This document shows, one piece after another, positions 36,614-46,076 of a DNA stretch of 64,000 nucleotides. The notes beneath the pieces were generated by a model. That model was not told the DNA's origin and did not search any database. It saw only the letters and a list, made by a program, of their open reading frames with translations. This stretch comes from Pelagibius sp. Alg239-R121 (GTDB taxonomy: Bacteria; Pseudomonadota; Alphaproteobacteria; Kiloniellales; Kiloniellaceae): the NCBI RefSeq assembly GCF_947331435.1, contig NZ_CAMZOF010000006.1, positions 1 through 64,000 of the forward strand. The letters are read 5' to 3'. Every line of letters begins with the position of its first letter. Position 1 is the first letter of the stretch. Both the position numbers and the translations under genes were made by a program.

Positions 36614-37450
36614 ATGCCTGTAGTTGCTACGAATACGGCTGCCAATACGGCCACACGTTTTCTGAACAACAACACAGCTATGGCTTCGTCCTCGGTCGGT
36701 AAGCTGGCCTCTGGTTCGCGCATTGTGCGGGCTTCTGACGATGCTGCCGGTCTGGCGATTGCCTCACGTCTGAATTCCGACGTTGTTGCTCTTCAGCAGG
36801 CCTCGATCAACGCTTCCCAGGGTGCTTCGATGGTTCAGGTTGCCGACGGCGGCCTGGCACGTGTCGGCGACGTTCTGCAGCGGATGAAAGCCCTGGCAGC
36901 GGCCTCGCTGTCCGGTGTTCCGACCGATAACGAACGTGCTTTCATCGATGCTGAGTATCAGGAGCTGATCAACGAAATCGACGGTATCGCGGCCACGACC
37001 CGCTTTAACGGCGATTCCCTGTTGGACGGTACCGGAACAACCTCGGTTGCTTTCTTCGTTGGTACCGATGCCTCTGATACCATTACAGTCAACTTCGCAG
37101 CCCTTGCTGCCGGTGCAGCGGACTTTACGTCAGGTACACTGGGCGTAACGACCGCTGTCGACACGGCGGCCAATGCTACGACAGCAATGGGGCAGGTCGA
37201 CGCCGCGATCGATGAGATCTCGGAAGCACGGGCGAACGCTGGTGCGTTTATCTCGCGTTTTGAGTTCCGTGGTCAGCAGATCGCAACTTCAACTGAGAAC
37301 ATCCAGGCCGCTGAATCGGCCATTTCCGACGTCGACCTTGCGGCCGAACAGGCCAAACTGGTGTCGTCGCAGGTGCTGGTCCAGGCTTCGGTCTCGGCCT
37401 TGTCTCAGGCAAACCAGATCCCGCAGTCACTCCTGCGAGTTCTTCAGTAA
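36614..37450 (+). CDS. Flagellin
   Basis: 278 residues from ATG 36614 with AGAAGGA upstream. The N-terminal D0/D1 domain (NTAANTATRFLNNNTAMASS, GSRIVRASDDAAGLAIASRL) and C-terminal domain (GAFISRFEFRGQQIATSTEN ... LLRVLQ) are intact and only a short variable region lies between. It forms the filament; FliS is encoded downstream. Almost identical to the truncated copy at 1-639 in conserved parts. Transcription appears to be sigma54-dependent. Confidence 0.97.
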   Translation: MPVVATNTAANTATRFLNNNTAMASSSVGKLASGSRIVRASDDAAGLAIASRLNSDVVALQQASINASQGASMVQVADGGLARVGDVLQRMKALAAASLSGVPTDNERAFIDAEYQELINEIDGIAATTRFNGDSLLDGTGTTSVAFFVGTDASDTITVNFAALAAGAADFTSGTLGVTTAVDTAANATTAMGQVDAAIDEISEARANAGAFISRFEFRGQQIATSTENIQAAESAISDVDLAAEQAKLVSSQVLVQASVSALSQANQIPQSLLRVLQ

Positions 37451-37459
37451 ACGGTGGCG

Positions 37460-37492
37460 AGGCGGGGTAAGGGCCTTACGCCCACCCCGCCT
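37460..37492 (+). terminator. Hairpin after the second flagellin
   Basis: AGGCGGGGT (37460-37468) pairs with ACCCCGCCT (37484-37492), 9 bp after the stop codon. The tail is only weakly T-rich, so read-through into flaG is likely. Confidence 0.65.
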
Positions 37493-37528
37493 TACCCTGT
37501 TTGAAAAATATAAAGGAGGTCGTGACAG

Positions 37529-37912
37529 ATGGTCGACGCCTCGTTTAACCCAACTGGTCAAAAAAATCCCGCTCCAGCGTCTAAGGCGCCGGCAGCGACA
37601 TCGAAGATCAACGCCGCACCGGCTGCGGGCATTGCCCCTGCGCCCGTTGAGAATGCCTCTGCGTCCGCGGCGGCGAGCTCGGTCAGCGTGGCCGCTAAGC
37701 AACCCGCCACACAGCAGGCGGCGCCCATTGTCTCGAAGGTTTCCGGATTGGCAACCTATCGCGACCATGAGTCCGGACGCCTGGTGGTGCAGATCTTCGA
37801 TCAAAAGCGCGGTGATGTGATCCTCGAATTCCCGACGGAAAACATGCTGCGGGCTTACCCCACGTCTTCACCTCTGACGGCGATCGATCACGTTATCGAA
37901 ACAAAGGCTTAG
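37529..37912 (+). CDS. flaG: FlaG-like flagellar protein
   Basis: 127 residues: an Ala/Pro-rich N-terminal half and a C-terminal FlaG-type domain (GRLVVQIFDQKRGDVILEFPTE). FlaG proteins influence filament length and are often found between flagellin and fliD, as here. Strong ribosome site AAGGAGGT. Confidence 0.78.
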   Translation: MVDASFNPTGQKNPAPASKAPAATSKINAAPAAGIAPAPVENASASAAASSVSVAAKQPATQQAAPIVSKVSGLATYRDHESGRLVVQIFDQKRGDVILEFPTENMLRAYPTSSPLTAIDHVIETKA

Positions 37913-37977
37913 AAGCCTCGGATATTTAACGAATTTTAGGGAATCAGAGGGATACTGGGCCGTAAAGGAGTAAGGTA

Positions 37978-39696
37978 ATGGCACTCGCGGGTACGCAAGG
38001 CACTTTATCGCTGTCAAACGGCACACCGGTTCTCAGCGGATCGTTTTCAGGACTTGATACGGCCGCGGTCGTCGAAGCATTGGTTCAGGCCAAGAGTTTT
38101 CCGATCGTCAGGCTTCAGCAGAAGATCTCTGATAACGAAATTAAGTCAACGGCTTACACAAATCTTCAAACCCTCGTCAACAACCTGCAGTCTGCTGCTG
38201 AGGGCCTTCGTAATCCGCCGGGACTCAATGGCGATCTCGAAAACGTATTCGAGCAGAAATCGGCCTTTCTGACCTCCAGCTCCGCGACCGCCGCCGGCGA
38301 TATTATGGGCGTTACGGCAGCCAATACAGCAATTGCAGGTATCTACGAATTCGAAGTCCAGCAGATCGCCACGGCGCACAAGATCTCCGGCGGCACGATC
38401 GCGGACAACACGGCGGCCATGGGTGTCGCGGAAAACCTGACCATTGGTCTTGCGGGCGGTACAACGGCCAACATCGCCGTGACTGCGGATATGACTCTGG
38501 ACAGCCTGGTTTCAGCGATAAACTCGCAGTCAGATGTGACCGGCGTCCGTGCATCTTCACTGAAGATAGCTGACGGCGATTTCCGTATTGTCCTGACCGC
38601 TGAAGAAACCAACAAAGCCATTACCTTTACGGGCGATGCCGGCGGTGCCCTTGCAACCGCATTGGGTATTTCCGCGGACAACGGAGCAACCTTTTCCAAC
38701 GAGCTGGAAACACCTCAGCCCGCCCAGGTTCTGGTCGACGGAATCCCCGATCCCATAACCCGGGATTCGAACGAAATCTCCGATGCCATTACGGGTCTGA
38801 CCTTTGATCTCTTTAAAGCCGAACCCGGAACCACCGTCCAGGTCGAGATTGACCCCGATCTAACCGCGGTTCGTGGTCGGATCGACGCTTTTGTCACTGC
38901 TTACAACGAGTTGCGTGCTTTCTCTCTCGGTCAGCAACAGGTCAATACTGAAGGCGAAGTTTCGGCGGATTCGGTCCTTTTTGGTGATAACACGCTGCGG
39001 ACGATGGAATCAGCGCTCGGTTCGGATATCTCGGGCTTCACCGACAACCTTCTGTCCGGGGCCCTGACGACTCTGCGCGATATTGGTATCGAACTTGATT
39101 CCAACAACTATCTGACGGTCGACAGTTCGACACTCGACTCAGCCCTGGTGAGTAAGCTCGACGAGGTCCGCGATCTCTTCGAGTTCAGCTTTACCGCCGA
39201 TTCTGCCAAGGTCGCGATGATCAGCCGCTCGGCGCAGCTCTCGGTCGGTGATTTCGAGCTCAATATCACCGGTACCGATGCCGGAGGCAATATTCTGGGT
39301 GTCAGCGTTACCGGCCACGGCAATGTCTTCGATATCGACGGCAGCAGGCTGGTTGGTATAGAAGGCACGGCCTTCGAGGGCATGACACTGGCCTATGCGG
39401 CAACGCCATCGACTGGCGCGGAAACCATCCAGATCTCAACGAGCCTCGGGTTTGCCGAAAAGATCTTTCAGACTGCGGACAATTACGCCAGATCCGATGG
39501 CGGGCTGATCGCGGAACAGATCAGCACCCTGGGTGGGTTGAACGAAGATTACACGACGGAAATCGCGAAGATCGAGGAACGCATGGTCGCCTACCGCGCG
39601 TTCCTGCTGGAAAAATTTGCCAAGATGGAGCAGGCGGTCGCGTTCGCTGAAAATATGACGAACCAGCTGAAATCCTTCATCGAATCAGATCGTTAA
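37978..39696 (+). CDS. fliD: Flagellar cap protein FliD (hook-associated protein 2)
   Basis: 572 residues. N-terminal FliD domain with GSFSGLDTAAVVEALVQAKSFP and a coiled segment, a C-terminal domain with FVTAYNELRAF and the closing helix EERMVAYRAFLLEKFAKMEQAV. FliD caps the growing filament and folds flagellin. AAAGGAG precedes the ATG; fliS follows 21 bp later. Confidence 0.95.
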   Translation: MALAGTQGTLSLSNGTPVLSGSFSGLDTAAVVEALVQAKSFPIVRLQQKISDNEIKSTAYTNLQTLVNNLQSAAEGLRNPPGLNGDLENVFEQKSAFLTSSSATAAGDIMGVTAANTAIAGIYEFEVQQIATAHKISGGTIADNTAAMGVAENLTIGLAGGTTANIAVTADMTLDSLVSAINSQSDVTGVRASSLKIADGDFRIVLTAEETNKAITFTGDAGGALATALGISADNGATFSNELETPQPAQVLVDGIPDPITRDSNEISDAITGLTFDLFKAEPGTTVQVEIDPDLTAVRGRIDAFVTAYNELRAFSLGQQQVNTEGEVSADSVLFGDNTLRTMESALGSDISGFTDNLLSGALTTLRDIGIELDSNNYLTVDSSTLDSALVSKLDEVRDLFEFSFTADSAKVAMISRSAQLSVGDFELNITGTDAGGNILGVSVTGHGNVFDIDGSRLVGIEGTAFEGMTLAYAATPSTGAETIQISTSLGFAEKIFQTADNYARSDGGLIAEQISTLGGLNEDYTTEIAKIEERMVAYRAFLLEKFAKMEQAVAFAENMTNQLKSFIESDR

Positions 39697-39717
39697 ACAC
39701 GCCAGGGAGGTGTGAGT

Positions 39718-40155
39718 ATGAGTTACCATTCGCAGGCCCAGTCTGCCTACGCTGCGGCGTCAAAAGCCGTATCACCGCTTCAGGCAGTCGTAATGCTCTA
39801 CGATGGTATGATCCGATCTATCTCCGCCGCCAAGCTCGCAATCGAAGAAGAGCGGATCGAAGACCGCTTCAATCATACGAAAAAAGCCTCGCAAATCTTA
39901 CTTGGATTGCAGGCCAACCTGGATTTCGAGAAGGGTGGAGAAGTCTCGCCCATGCTTAGTCAGTTCTATGATACGATTTTCATGCGTATTCAACGCATTA
40001 ACTCATCAAACTCTATCGAGATCTGCGATGAAATCGTTCGCAGCCTCAGCAATGTGCGCAAGAGCTGGCACGAACTCGCAACGACGCCCAATGCACAGGT
40101 GTCGATGACGGATGCTATTCAGGAAGCTGGCGGCAGCGTCGGCCTGTCCGCCTGA
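39718..40155 (+). CDS. fliS: Flagellin export chaperone FliS
   Basis: 145 residues from ATG 39718 with GGAGG 7 nt upstream; the GTG two codons earlier is less likely. FliS signatures: YAAASKAVSPLQAVVMLYDGMIRSI and ILLGLQANLDFEKGGEVSPMLSQFYD. It binds the flagellin C-terminus and prevents premature assembly. Confidence 0.95.
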   Translation: MSYHSQAQSAYAAASKAVSPLQAVVMLYDGMIRSISAAKLAIEEERIEDRFNHTKKASQILLGLQANLDFEKGGEVSPMLSQFYDTIFMRIQRINSSNSIEICDEIVRSLSNVRKSWHELATTPNAQVSMTDAIQEAGGSVGLSA

Positions 40156-40192
40156 TCCAGGCTCTGTCTGCGTCTCCGCACACCGGAAACAA

Positions 40193-40221
40193 AAAAGCCG
40201 CCTCGATTATGGGCGGCTTTT
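40193..40221. terminator. Bidirectional terminator between fliS and fliW
   Basis: AAAAGCCGCC (40193-40202) pairs with GGCGGCTTTT (40212-40221) across an 8-nt loop, with A-tract and T-tract on the two sides. It serves the converging fliS and fliW transcripts. Confidence 0.9.
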
Positions 40222-40279
40222 GGTGTTCAGGGCTACGAAGTTCGCCTGAACCCGGATGGTTTGCTCCGGGTTCGCATGA

Positions 40280-40798
40280 TTATCCAAGCATATGGCGGAC
40301 GTCGTAGCGATCGTTCCGGAAGATATACTGCCAAGCCTGTTTGGAATCGGAGTCGATAAGAAGCGGGGCACGAAGGTTCACGGACTGCTGGAGCCCCTGC
40401 GGGGTTCTGTGAAAGGTCGTGAGCAGAACGATACTGCCCACGCCGACATCGATTGAGAGAGCATCAAAGGCTTCCGCAATGTCTTTTTCTTCGATCAAGC
40501 CTGTTCCAGTATCGTAGGGGCGCACGACAAAGGTCAGGTCCGCGGACTCAATTGACTGCAAAAGCAAGAGAGGGGCCAGTGTTTCATTGGGAATGGGCGT
40601 AATTCCGAATTCGCTGAAATCACTGAAGCCGAGGAGACCCTTGGGCAGACGAATGCAGAGATTCCGATCGAATTCGAACACACCGAAACGCGACTCTACA
40701 GTGACGATGTCGGCGTCACCTGTCATCGGTGAAGAATTTGCCATGCCAACCAAAATACTTGGCTCCTCGGAGTAAACTGCTTGCGAAAAGGCGTTCAT
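40280..40798 (-). CDS. fliW: Flagellar assembly factor FliW
   Basis: 172 residues. FliW features: SRFGVFEFDRNLCIRLPKGLLGFSDFSEFGI, LLLLQSIESADLTFVV and LRAPLLIDSDSKQAWQ. In other bacteria FliW binds flagellin and CsrA and so couples flagellin supply to translation. No csrA lies in the window. Last gene of the flgI-to-fliW operon, 80 bp after flgL. Confidence 0.92.
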   Translation of the reverse strand: MNAFSQAVYSEEPSILVGMANSSPMTGDADIVTVESRFGVFEFDRNLCIRLPKGLLGFSDFSEFGITPIPNETLAPLLLLQSIESADLTFVVRPYDTGTGLIEEKDIAEAFDALSIDVGVGSIVLLTTFHRTPQGLQQSVNLRAPLLIDSDSKQAWQYIFRNDRYDVRHMLG

Positions 40799-40877
40799 GT
40801 CTTGCCGTGCTCTCTAGATTAGTCGGTCGTGGTTAAGGAAAGGTATCTGCTAGTGCATTTGTTTTATTAGGAATTTG

Positions 40878-41798
40878 TTAGCTCAAGAAGCTGATCAAGT
40901 TGAGCGAAGACAGGCGCGACAGGGCGAGGTAGGACCCTTGCAGTGTCAACTCATCCATCGACAACTGAGTCGTCGCAGCCGCGATATCCGTATCTTCGAT
41001 CGATGACACGAGGTTTTCGGCATAGGTCTTGAAGTTCTCGTGACCTTCCTTGGTCTTTTCCAAAACCAGAGAGTTTGCGCCGATCTGGCCGCGCATGTCG
41101 CCCAGGCCGTTGATCGCCGATTTCATCAGGGTGTAAGCTTCGGTCAGGACTGCGGTATCCAGATTGGCCCCGGCGTAATCCATATACTCCAGCGCACGGA
41201 GAAGCTCTTCGAACGCAGGGTTATCGCCGGTAACGCCGTAGACCGTTTCAAAGGAATCATCTGCGCGGACCGAAAGCAGAGTCTGATCTCCCTGATAGTA
41301 GTCGACGTCGGCGGTAAAGACCCCTGGCAAACCGGCGGCGGGCGTGTAGGCTGGATCTGTCAGGTCGACGGGCACAACGTCTGTCAAGGAACCGCCAAAG
41401 AGATAGCGGCCTTCGTGCTGCGTGTTGATCAATGCAGCCGCTTCCGAAAGAAACGTTGCGGAAAATTCCTGTAGTGGGAGATCGTCGATGTTCGAGCCGC
41501 TGAGACCCTGGCTCATGATGCCCAAAACCTCTGTCGCGCGATTGACCATGGTCGCGACCGAACTCTCCATGATGTTGAGGCGGGCAACCGCCTGATCGAT
41601 GTTCTGGCCAAATTTCTCCGACAATTGAATGTCACGTTCCAAGCTGACAAGCTGATTGGCGTCGCGTGGAATCTCTGCGTATTGCTGGGCGGTCTTTCCG
41701 CTTGCAATCTCAATCTGCGTCTGTGCCGCCTTCGACTGGGTCTGAAGCGTGTAGGACAGAGTGAGCTGGTGCTGGGCAAAGTTTGCAACCCTATACAT
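40878..41798 (-). CDS. flgL: Hook-filament junction protein FlgL
   Basis: 306 residues, flagellin-like at both ends (QTQSKAAQTQIEIASGKTAQQY; SIEDTDIAAATTQLSMDEL ... LSSLNLISFLS). It joins hook to filament with FlgK. It starts 12 bp after flgK. Confidence 0.93.
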   Translation of the reverse strand: MYRVANFAQHQLTLSYTLQTQSKAAQTQIEIASGKTAQQYAEIPRDANQLVSLERDIQLSEKFGQNIDQAVARLNIMESSVATMVNRATEVLGIMSQGLSGSNIDDLPLQEFSATFLSEAAALINTQHEGRYLFGGSLTDVVPVDLTDPAYTPAAGLPGVFTADVDYYQGDQTLLSVRADDSFETVYGVTGDNPAFEELLRALEYMDYAGANLDTAVLTEAYTLMKSAINGLGDMRGQIGANSLVLEKTKEGHENFKTYAENLVSSIEDTDIAAATTQLSMDELTLQGSYLALSRLSSLNLISFLS

Positions 41799-41809
41799 GA
41801 CTGCGTTCC

Positions 41810-43690
41810 TTAGTTGCCGAGGTTAAGCAGCGTGTCGAACATTTCATTCGCCGTTTGCACGATTCGGGCAGAGGCTTGATAGGCGTTCTGGAAAACGACC
41901 ATGTTCGAGAGCTCTTCATCAATGTTTACGCCGGATTCCGAAAGCACGCGGGTTTCGATGTCCTGATGGAGGAAGGTCCGGTACTCCTGCTCCGACGCGG
42001 CGGCGGAGGTGATGGCGGAATTGTAGGACAGGATTGTGCCGGCATACCCGGACAGTGACGTGGTCACGCCTGGCGGGCCGTTTGCAATGCTGGCAAAGGC
42101 GAAGTTCTCGCCAAAGGCGTTCGCGAGTTCCTGCGCAACTTCGTTGTTGCCTGCGCCAAGGACAAAGTTGGGCGTGGTGCCGGAGACACGGCCACGCGAA
42201 ATGTACTCGGGGTTGGTGATCAGATCGTCGCGCACCCGGATCGTCTTCGATATCCCGGTCTGGGTGCCTTGTAATTCCATGGCGCCTACACCGCCGCCGA
42301 GCTGCGGGGTCTCGTACAGATTGTTCAGTCCGAAGAAGTTGGAAAGGCCGTAAAAGGTGTCGGCGGTCGCATCGCCGTCGGCATCGAAATCGATCTGGGA
42401 ATCTCCGGCTTGGGTCGTCGGTCCATTGTCCAGAAATGCCAATCGGTTGCCTGGCGCCAGCTTGATTTCCATTTCGTTGTCGGCGGTCCAGGTGGCTGAA
42501 CCGAGAGCACCCAGAAAGGTGTCGATATCATTGCGAACGCCATCGGGACTCGTGGCACCGGCTGAAATAGTGCCTGGCGCACCGACAATATTCCCATCCA
42601 CATCCAGGATGACCATAGTGACGTCGTCGCCGAGCGTGAGCGGATCACCGGTGTTGGTAAAGGCCCGTGTGCCGGACATTGTGGCCGGATCCGCGCCGGC
42701 CGTGCCCAATCCGAAAGGCGTGTTGGCACCCCGGTTATGGACCCGGTTGATCTCATCGCGCGTCGCGCCTGCCAGCTGATCGATCTGTGCGGTAATCGCA
42801 GGCAGCGTGACGTCGCGCATTTCCAACAGCCCGGCCAGGCGCCCGGAATTAATCTGATCATAGACGTCGTTTGCCGGTGTCGGGGTGCCGCCGGCGTTAA
42901 GGTGTATACCGCTCAGATTGGCCGGATAGACCTGCGTGGCCGTGATCAGGGTCGATTGGCTATGTTCCAGGGTGCCCGAATTCGGGCCGCTGACAAGCTG
43001 AGATCCGCCGCCGGTAAGAACCGTCATTTCACCTTCGTTGTTGATGAAATGCTGTACGTCCATGTAGTCGGCGATCGTCTCAAGAGCAGTGTCCCGCGCG
43101 TCTTCCAGGTCGCCGGTGGGCTGGTTCAAGGCCAGTGTCTGAGGCATCTTGCTGTTGATTTCAGCAATGATCTCAAGTTGCTGGTTGATTGTGGTGACGG
43201 CTGAATTGATCTCGATGTCAGCCTGTAACCGCATGGCTTCAACGGTGTCTTCCATCTGATTGAAGCGCTGAGCGACCGAGACCGCCTGGTTCACGGCCGA
43301 GAACTGATGCGCGGAGATTTCCGGGCTGACCGCCATGTCTTCGAATGCGGTCGCCAGCGAGGTGATGGAATTGCCTAGGGCATTGTTGTTTCCAACCGAT
43401 CCGAAGAGGGTCTGGGTCCGGTTCAGATAGTCCGCCGTGACGTTCGCATAACCGACCGCGGTGGTGTTCGCCACCAGGTCGCGTTGCAGGAACTGATTAA
43501 TCTGCCGGTTGATGCCGGCAACTTCGACACCCACACCGGCGTTGGCAAGTGTCCGGGTCTGCTGTGCAAGGACCTTGCGCGAATAGCCCGGTGTGTTGAC
43601 GTTCGCAATGTTATTCGAGATGACCTGCAAGGCGGACTGGTTGACCTGCAGTCCGCTCAGTGCGTTGTTCATTGCGAGGGTCAGGGACAT
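41810..43690 (-). CDS. flgK: Hook-associated protein 1 FlgK
   Basis: 626 residues, usual length. N-terminal rod/hook signature LSGLQVNQSALQVISNNIANVNTPGYSRK and C-terminal VNIDEELSNMVVFQNAYQASARIVQTANEMFDTLL. The central part is variable. It forms the first hook-filament junction zone. Confidence 0.96.
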   Translation of the reverse strand: MSLTLAMNNALSGLQVNQSALQVISNNIANVNTPGYSRKVLAQQTRTLANAGVGVEVAGINRQINQFLQRDLVANTTAVGYANVTADYLNRTQTLFGSVGNNNALGNSITSLATAFEDMAVSPEISAHQFSAVNQAVSVAQRFNQMEDTVEAMRLQADIEINSAVTTINQQLEIIAEINSKMPQTLALNQPTGDLEDARDTALETIADYMDVQHFINNEGEMTVLTGGGSQLVSGPNSGTLEHSQSTLITATQVYPANLSGIHLNAGGTPTPANDVYDQINSGRLAGLLEMRDVTLPAITAQIDQLAGATRDEINRVHNRGANTPFGLGTAGADPATMSGTRAFTNTGDPLTLGDDVTMVILDVDGNIVGAPGTISAGATSPDGVRNDIDTFLGALGSATWTADNEMEIKLAPGNRLAFLDNGPTTQAGDSQIDFDADGDATADTFYGLSNFFGLNNLYETPQLGGGVGAMELQGTQTGISKTIRVRDDLITNPEYISRGRVSGTTPNFVLGAGNNEVAQELANAFGENFAFASIANGPPGVTTSLSGYAGTILSYNSAITSAAASEQEYRTFLHQDIETRVLSESGVNIDEELSNMVVFQNAYQASARIVQTANEMFDTLLNLGN

Positions 43691-43768
43691 GGGGTTTGGC
43701 TCTTAGCTGTTGCTGGTCGTTATTGGGTTGATCGCAGATCTCGGGAGCGCATTAATCCGAAGCCGGAT

Positions 43769-44266
43769 TCAGAGCTGCTGATTGACCTTTATCGAAACGG
43801 CGCCCGTTGCCTGCTGAAGGCCCTGGTTCGAGTAGCCGATATGGCTGTTCTGTGCTGTCTGGACAGCCGTCGTGATGGCTTTGACCAGCTTTTCGTTGGT
43901 GGTCTTGGCAGCCCGGATCGCAGCTTCGTTTTCGCGCATAGTGGCCGTCATCCGTCCAACCACGTCGCGCAACTCTTCCCGCAGGCTCTCGTCCAGGCGC
44001 TCGGTTGCCAACTGGTCTTCGCGCAAGGCTGCAGTCTTGTTTTCGTAATCGCTGATCAACTCGAGCTTCTCACCCTGCAAGACAGAGAACTCCTGGATCT
44101 GCATGGCGCGCAGCAGCTCGACTTCGCGGCTCATCAGGCGCGTGAGGTTGCGCACGACATTGATAATCGAATGGATCGAAGCTCCGTCATGCTGAATTTC
44201 GGCGCCTGCGTTCTGGTGGTCTGCCGACTGAGGAATCAAAGCCTCGGGGACTGCAGCTTGCATCAC
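43769..44266 (-). CDS. flgN: FlgN-like flagellar export chaperone
   Basis: 165 residues, mostly helical. The segment VVRNLTRLMSREVELLRAMQ with LQGEKLELISDYENKTAAL is the FlgN profile (chaperone of FlgK and FlgL). It overlaps the end of flgJ by 4 nt and precedes flgK, the expected place. Confidence 0.8.
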   Translation of the reverse strand: MMQAAVPEALIPQSADHQNAGAEIQHDGASIHSIINVVRNLTRLMSREVELLRAMQIQEFSVLQGEKLELISDYENKTAALREDQLATERLDESLREELRDVVGRMTATMRENEAAIRAAKTTNEKLVKAITTAVQTAQNSHIGYSNQGLQQATGAVSIKVNQQL

Positions 44267-44625
44267 TGTGCTACCTCCTGAAGTTTAAGGATCTCGCGTT
44301 GAACCGAGTCGGAAATACCGATGCCGCCCGATTTGGCTATGGACTTGCCGTACTCCTGAACCATCAGAGAACGGTAGATTTTTTCACTGGGACCGCCGCC
44401 GAATGGCCCGTCGGTCTCCAAGGTGTCAAAAATCGGACCCAGCATCTGAGCGATGAAGACCGCTTCGAAGTCTTCAGCAGCCTGTTTGGCATTTTCAAGC
44501 TTCTGGGCTGACTTCGTGGCAAGGGCGGTGGCGCCCGCATTACGTACATCAGAGTTGGCTTTTTGAGTGGATGCGCTGCTGGTTGCGTTGGCAAAAAGAG
44601 CGTTGTATTGGGCCAGGCTGTCCAT
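44263..44625 (-). CDS. flgJ: Rod-binding protein FlgJ, N-terminal domain only
   Basis: 120 residues from the ATG that shares its A with the flgI stop (TGATG). Rod-binding signature AAEDFEAVFIAQMLGPIFDTLETDGPFGGGPSEKIYRSLMVQEYGKSIAKSGGIGI is present; the muramidase domain found in enterobacterial FlgJ is absent, as usual in alphaproteobacteria. Confidence 0.9.
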   Translation of the reverse strand: MDSLAQYNALFANATSSASTQKANSDVRNAGATALATKSAQKLENAKQAAEDFEAVFIAQMLGPIFDTLETDGPFGGGPSEKIYRSLMVQEYGKSIAKSGGIGISDSVQREILKLQEVAQ

Positions 44626-45800
44626 CACATCACCTCGATTTCGGCCTGTAGCGCACCGGCGGCTTTGATGGATTGAAGGATTGTGATCATGTCACGCGGT
44701 CCTACGCCCAGGGCGTTCAGGCCATTGACCATTTCCTGGAGACTGATCCCTGAAGGCAACACAGCGAGCCGCCGGTCCGAGTCTTCATCAACTTCAATGG
44801 TCGTGCGGTCGACGACTTCCGTGTCTCCGGTATTTGAGAAGGCGTTCGGCTGGCTGACCTGTGGCGTTTCAGTGACCCGGATTGTCAGATTACCCTGGGC
44901 GATAGCGACTGTGCTGATCCGCACGTTTTCACCCATCACGATTACACCCGACCGCTCGTCAATCAGGACCCGCGCAACTTGATCGGTCGTTACACGAAGC
45001 TGCTCGATGTCGGTCAGCATGGCCACGGCATCGCCGTCGTATTTCTTGGGCACTGCCACCTGGACGGTCGCGGGATCAAGAGAGCGGGCGGCAGGCGCAC
45101 CCAAAAATGAATTGATGGTGTTTGCAATCCGGCGTGCAGTGGTCAGATCCGGGTTCCGCAGTGCGACCTTTACGCTCTGCATGTCGCTAAGCGCAAAATC
45201 CAGCTCGCGTTCGATGATGGCGCCATTGGCGATGCGCCCGACGGTCGGTACTCCACGAGTGACCGTTTCGGCATTTCCGCCGGCGGAAAAACCGGCAATC
45301 GCGATCGAGCCCTGGGCGACGGCGTAGACCTCGCCGTCCGCGGCCAATAGAGGCGTCACCAACAGGGTCCCCCCGAGCAGGCTCTCCGAATCGCCGAGTG
45401 CGGAAACTGTTACGTCAAGACGGGTGCCCTGGCGCGAGAAGGGGGGAAGATCGGCGGTGATCATCACTGCTGCGACGTTGTCGGTATCCAATGAAGCATC
45501 CCGGGCGTTGACACCGAGGCGCTCAAGCATGCCGATCAGGCTCTCGCGTGTGAAAACCGCACTGCCCAGATCGTCTCCCGTTCCATTCAGTCCGACAACC
45601 AGCCCGTAACCGACCAGCATGTTCTCCCGAATGCCTTCAAAATCCGCAATATCCTTGATCCTGTGCTGCATCTGGGCGGCGGCGGGGCAAGTAACGGTCA
45701 GCAACAAAGCACAGATGCTCAGCTTTTTGACCGCGAATCCGATCGCTGCGGTCGTTGCCGGCATCGTGTCTCTTAGGAAGTCTTGGACTCGCTGGAACAT
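44625..45800 (-). CDS. flgI: Flagellar P-ring protein FlgI
   Basis: 391 residues; a signal peptide VKKLSICALLLTVTCPAAAQ follows a 25-residue extension (ATG 45764 would shorten it). Motifs RIKDIADFEGIRENMLVGYGLVVGLNGTGDD, SLLGGTLLVTPLLAADG and TTDQVARVLIDERSGVIVMG are characteristic. It forms the periplasmic P-ring. First gene of the flgI-flgJ-flgN-flgK-flgL-fliW operon, with a sigma54 promoter upstream. Confidence 0.96.
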   Translation of the reverse strand: MFQRVQDFLRDTMPATTAAIGFAVKKLSICALLLTVTCPAAAQMQHRIKDIADFEGIRENMLVGYGLVVGLNGTGDDLGSAVFTRESLIGMLERLGVNARDASLDTDNVAAVMITADLPPFSRQGTRLDVTVSALGDSESLLGGTLLVTPLLAADGEVYAVAQGSIAIAGFSAGGNAETVTRGVPTVGRIANGAIIERELDFALSDMQSVKVALRNPDLTTARRIANTINSFLGAPAARSLDPATVQVAVPKKYDGDAVAMLTDIEQLRVTTDQVARVLIDERSGVIVMGENVRISTVAIAQGNLTIRVTETPQVSQPNAFSNTGDTEVVDRTTIEVDEDSDRRLAVLPSGISLQEMVNGLNALGVGPRDMITILQSIKAAGALQAEIEVM

Positions 45801-45862
45801 TCATTTCTCTCGGTTCTGGGTCATGTCTTTGCCGATTCGTCACCGGATGACGTCTGACCAGA

Positions 45863-45879
45863 TGCGAATGTCGTGCCAA
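45863..45879 (-). promoter_or_regulatory. Sigma54 promoter of the flgI operon
   Basis: On the minus strand TTGGCACGACATTCGCA gives GG at 45877-45876 and GC at 45865-45864 with 10 nt between; the -24 element TGGCACG is a perfect match. A FlbD-like CCCGGCAATT lies about 85 bp upstream at 45961-45970. Expected start near 45852, 52 nt before flgI. Confidence 0.85.
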
Positions 45880-46076
45880 GAACCCGGAGTGCTGTAGGAG
45901 GTAGGAAATCCGCGGGTTGTAAGCTGGATCCGATTTATCAAGAGCGTTCAAATAGGCCTGCCCGGCAATTCATGACCGCTTGAGCAGGTAAAAATTTCCC
46001 CGTTAACACAGTAAGTTAACTGGTTTTTAACGATAAAAGGCCAGCTTAGCGGTCATATTTGATCGAGCGGTAGGCG

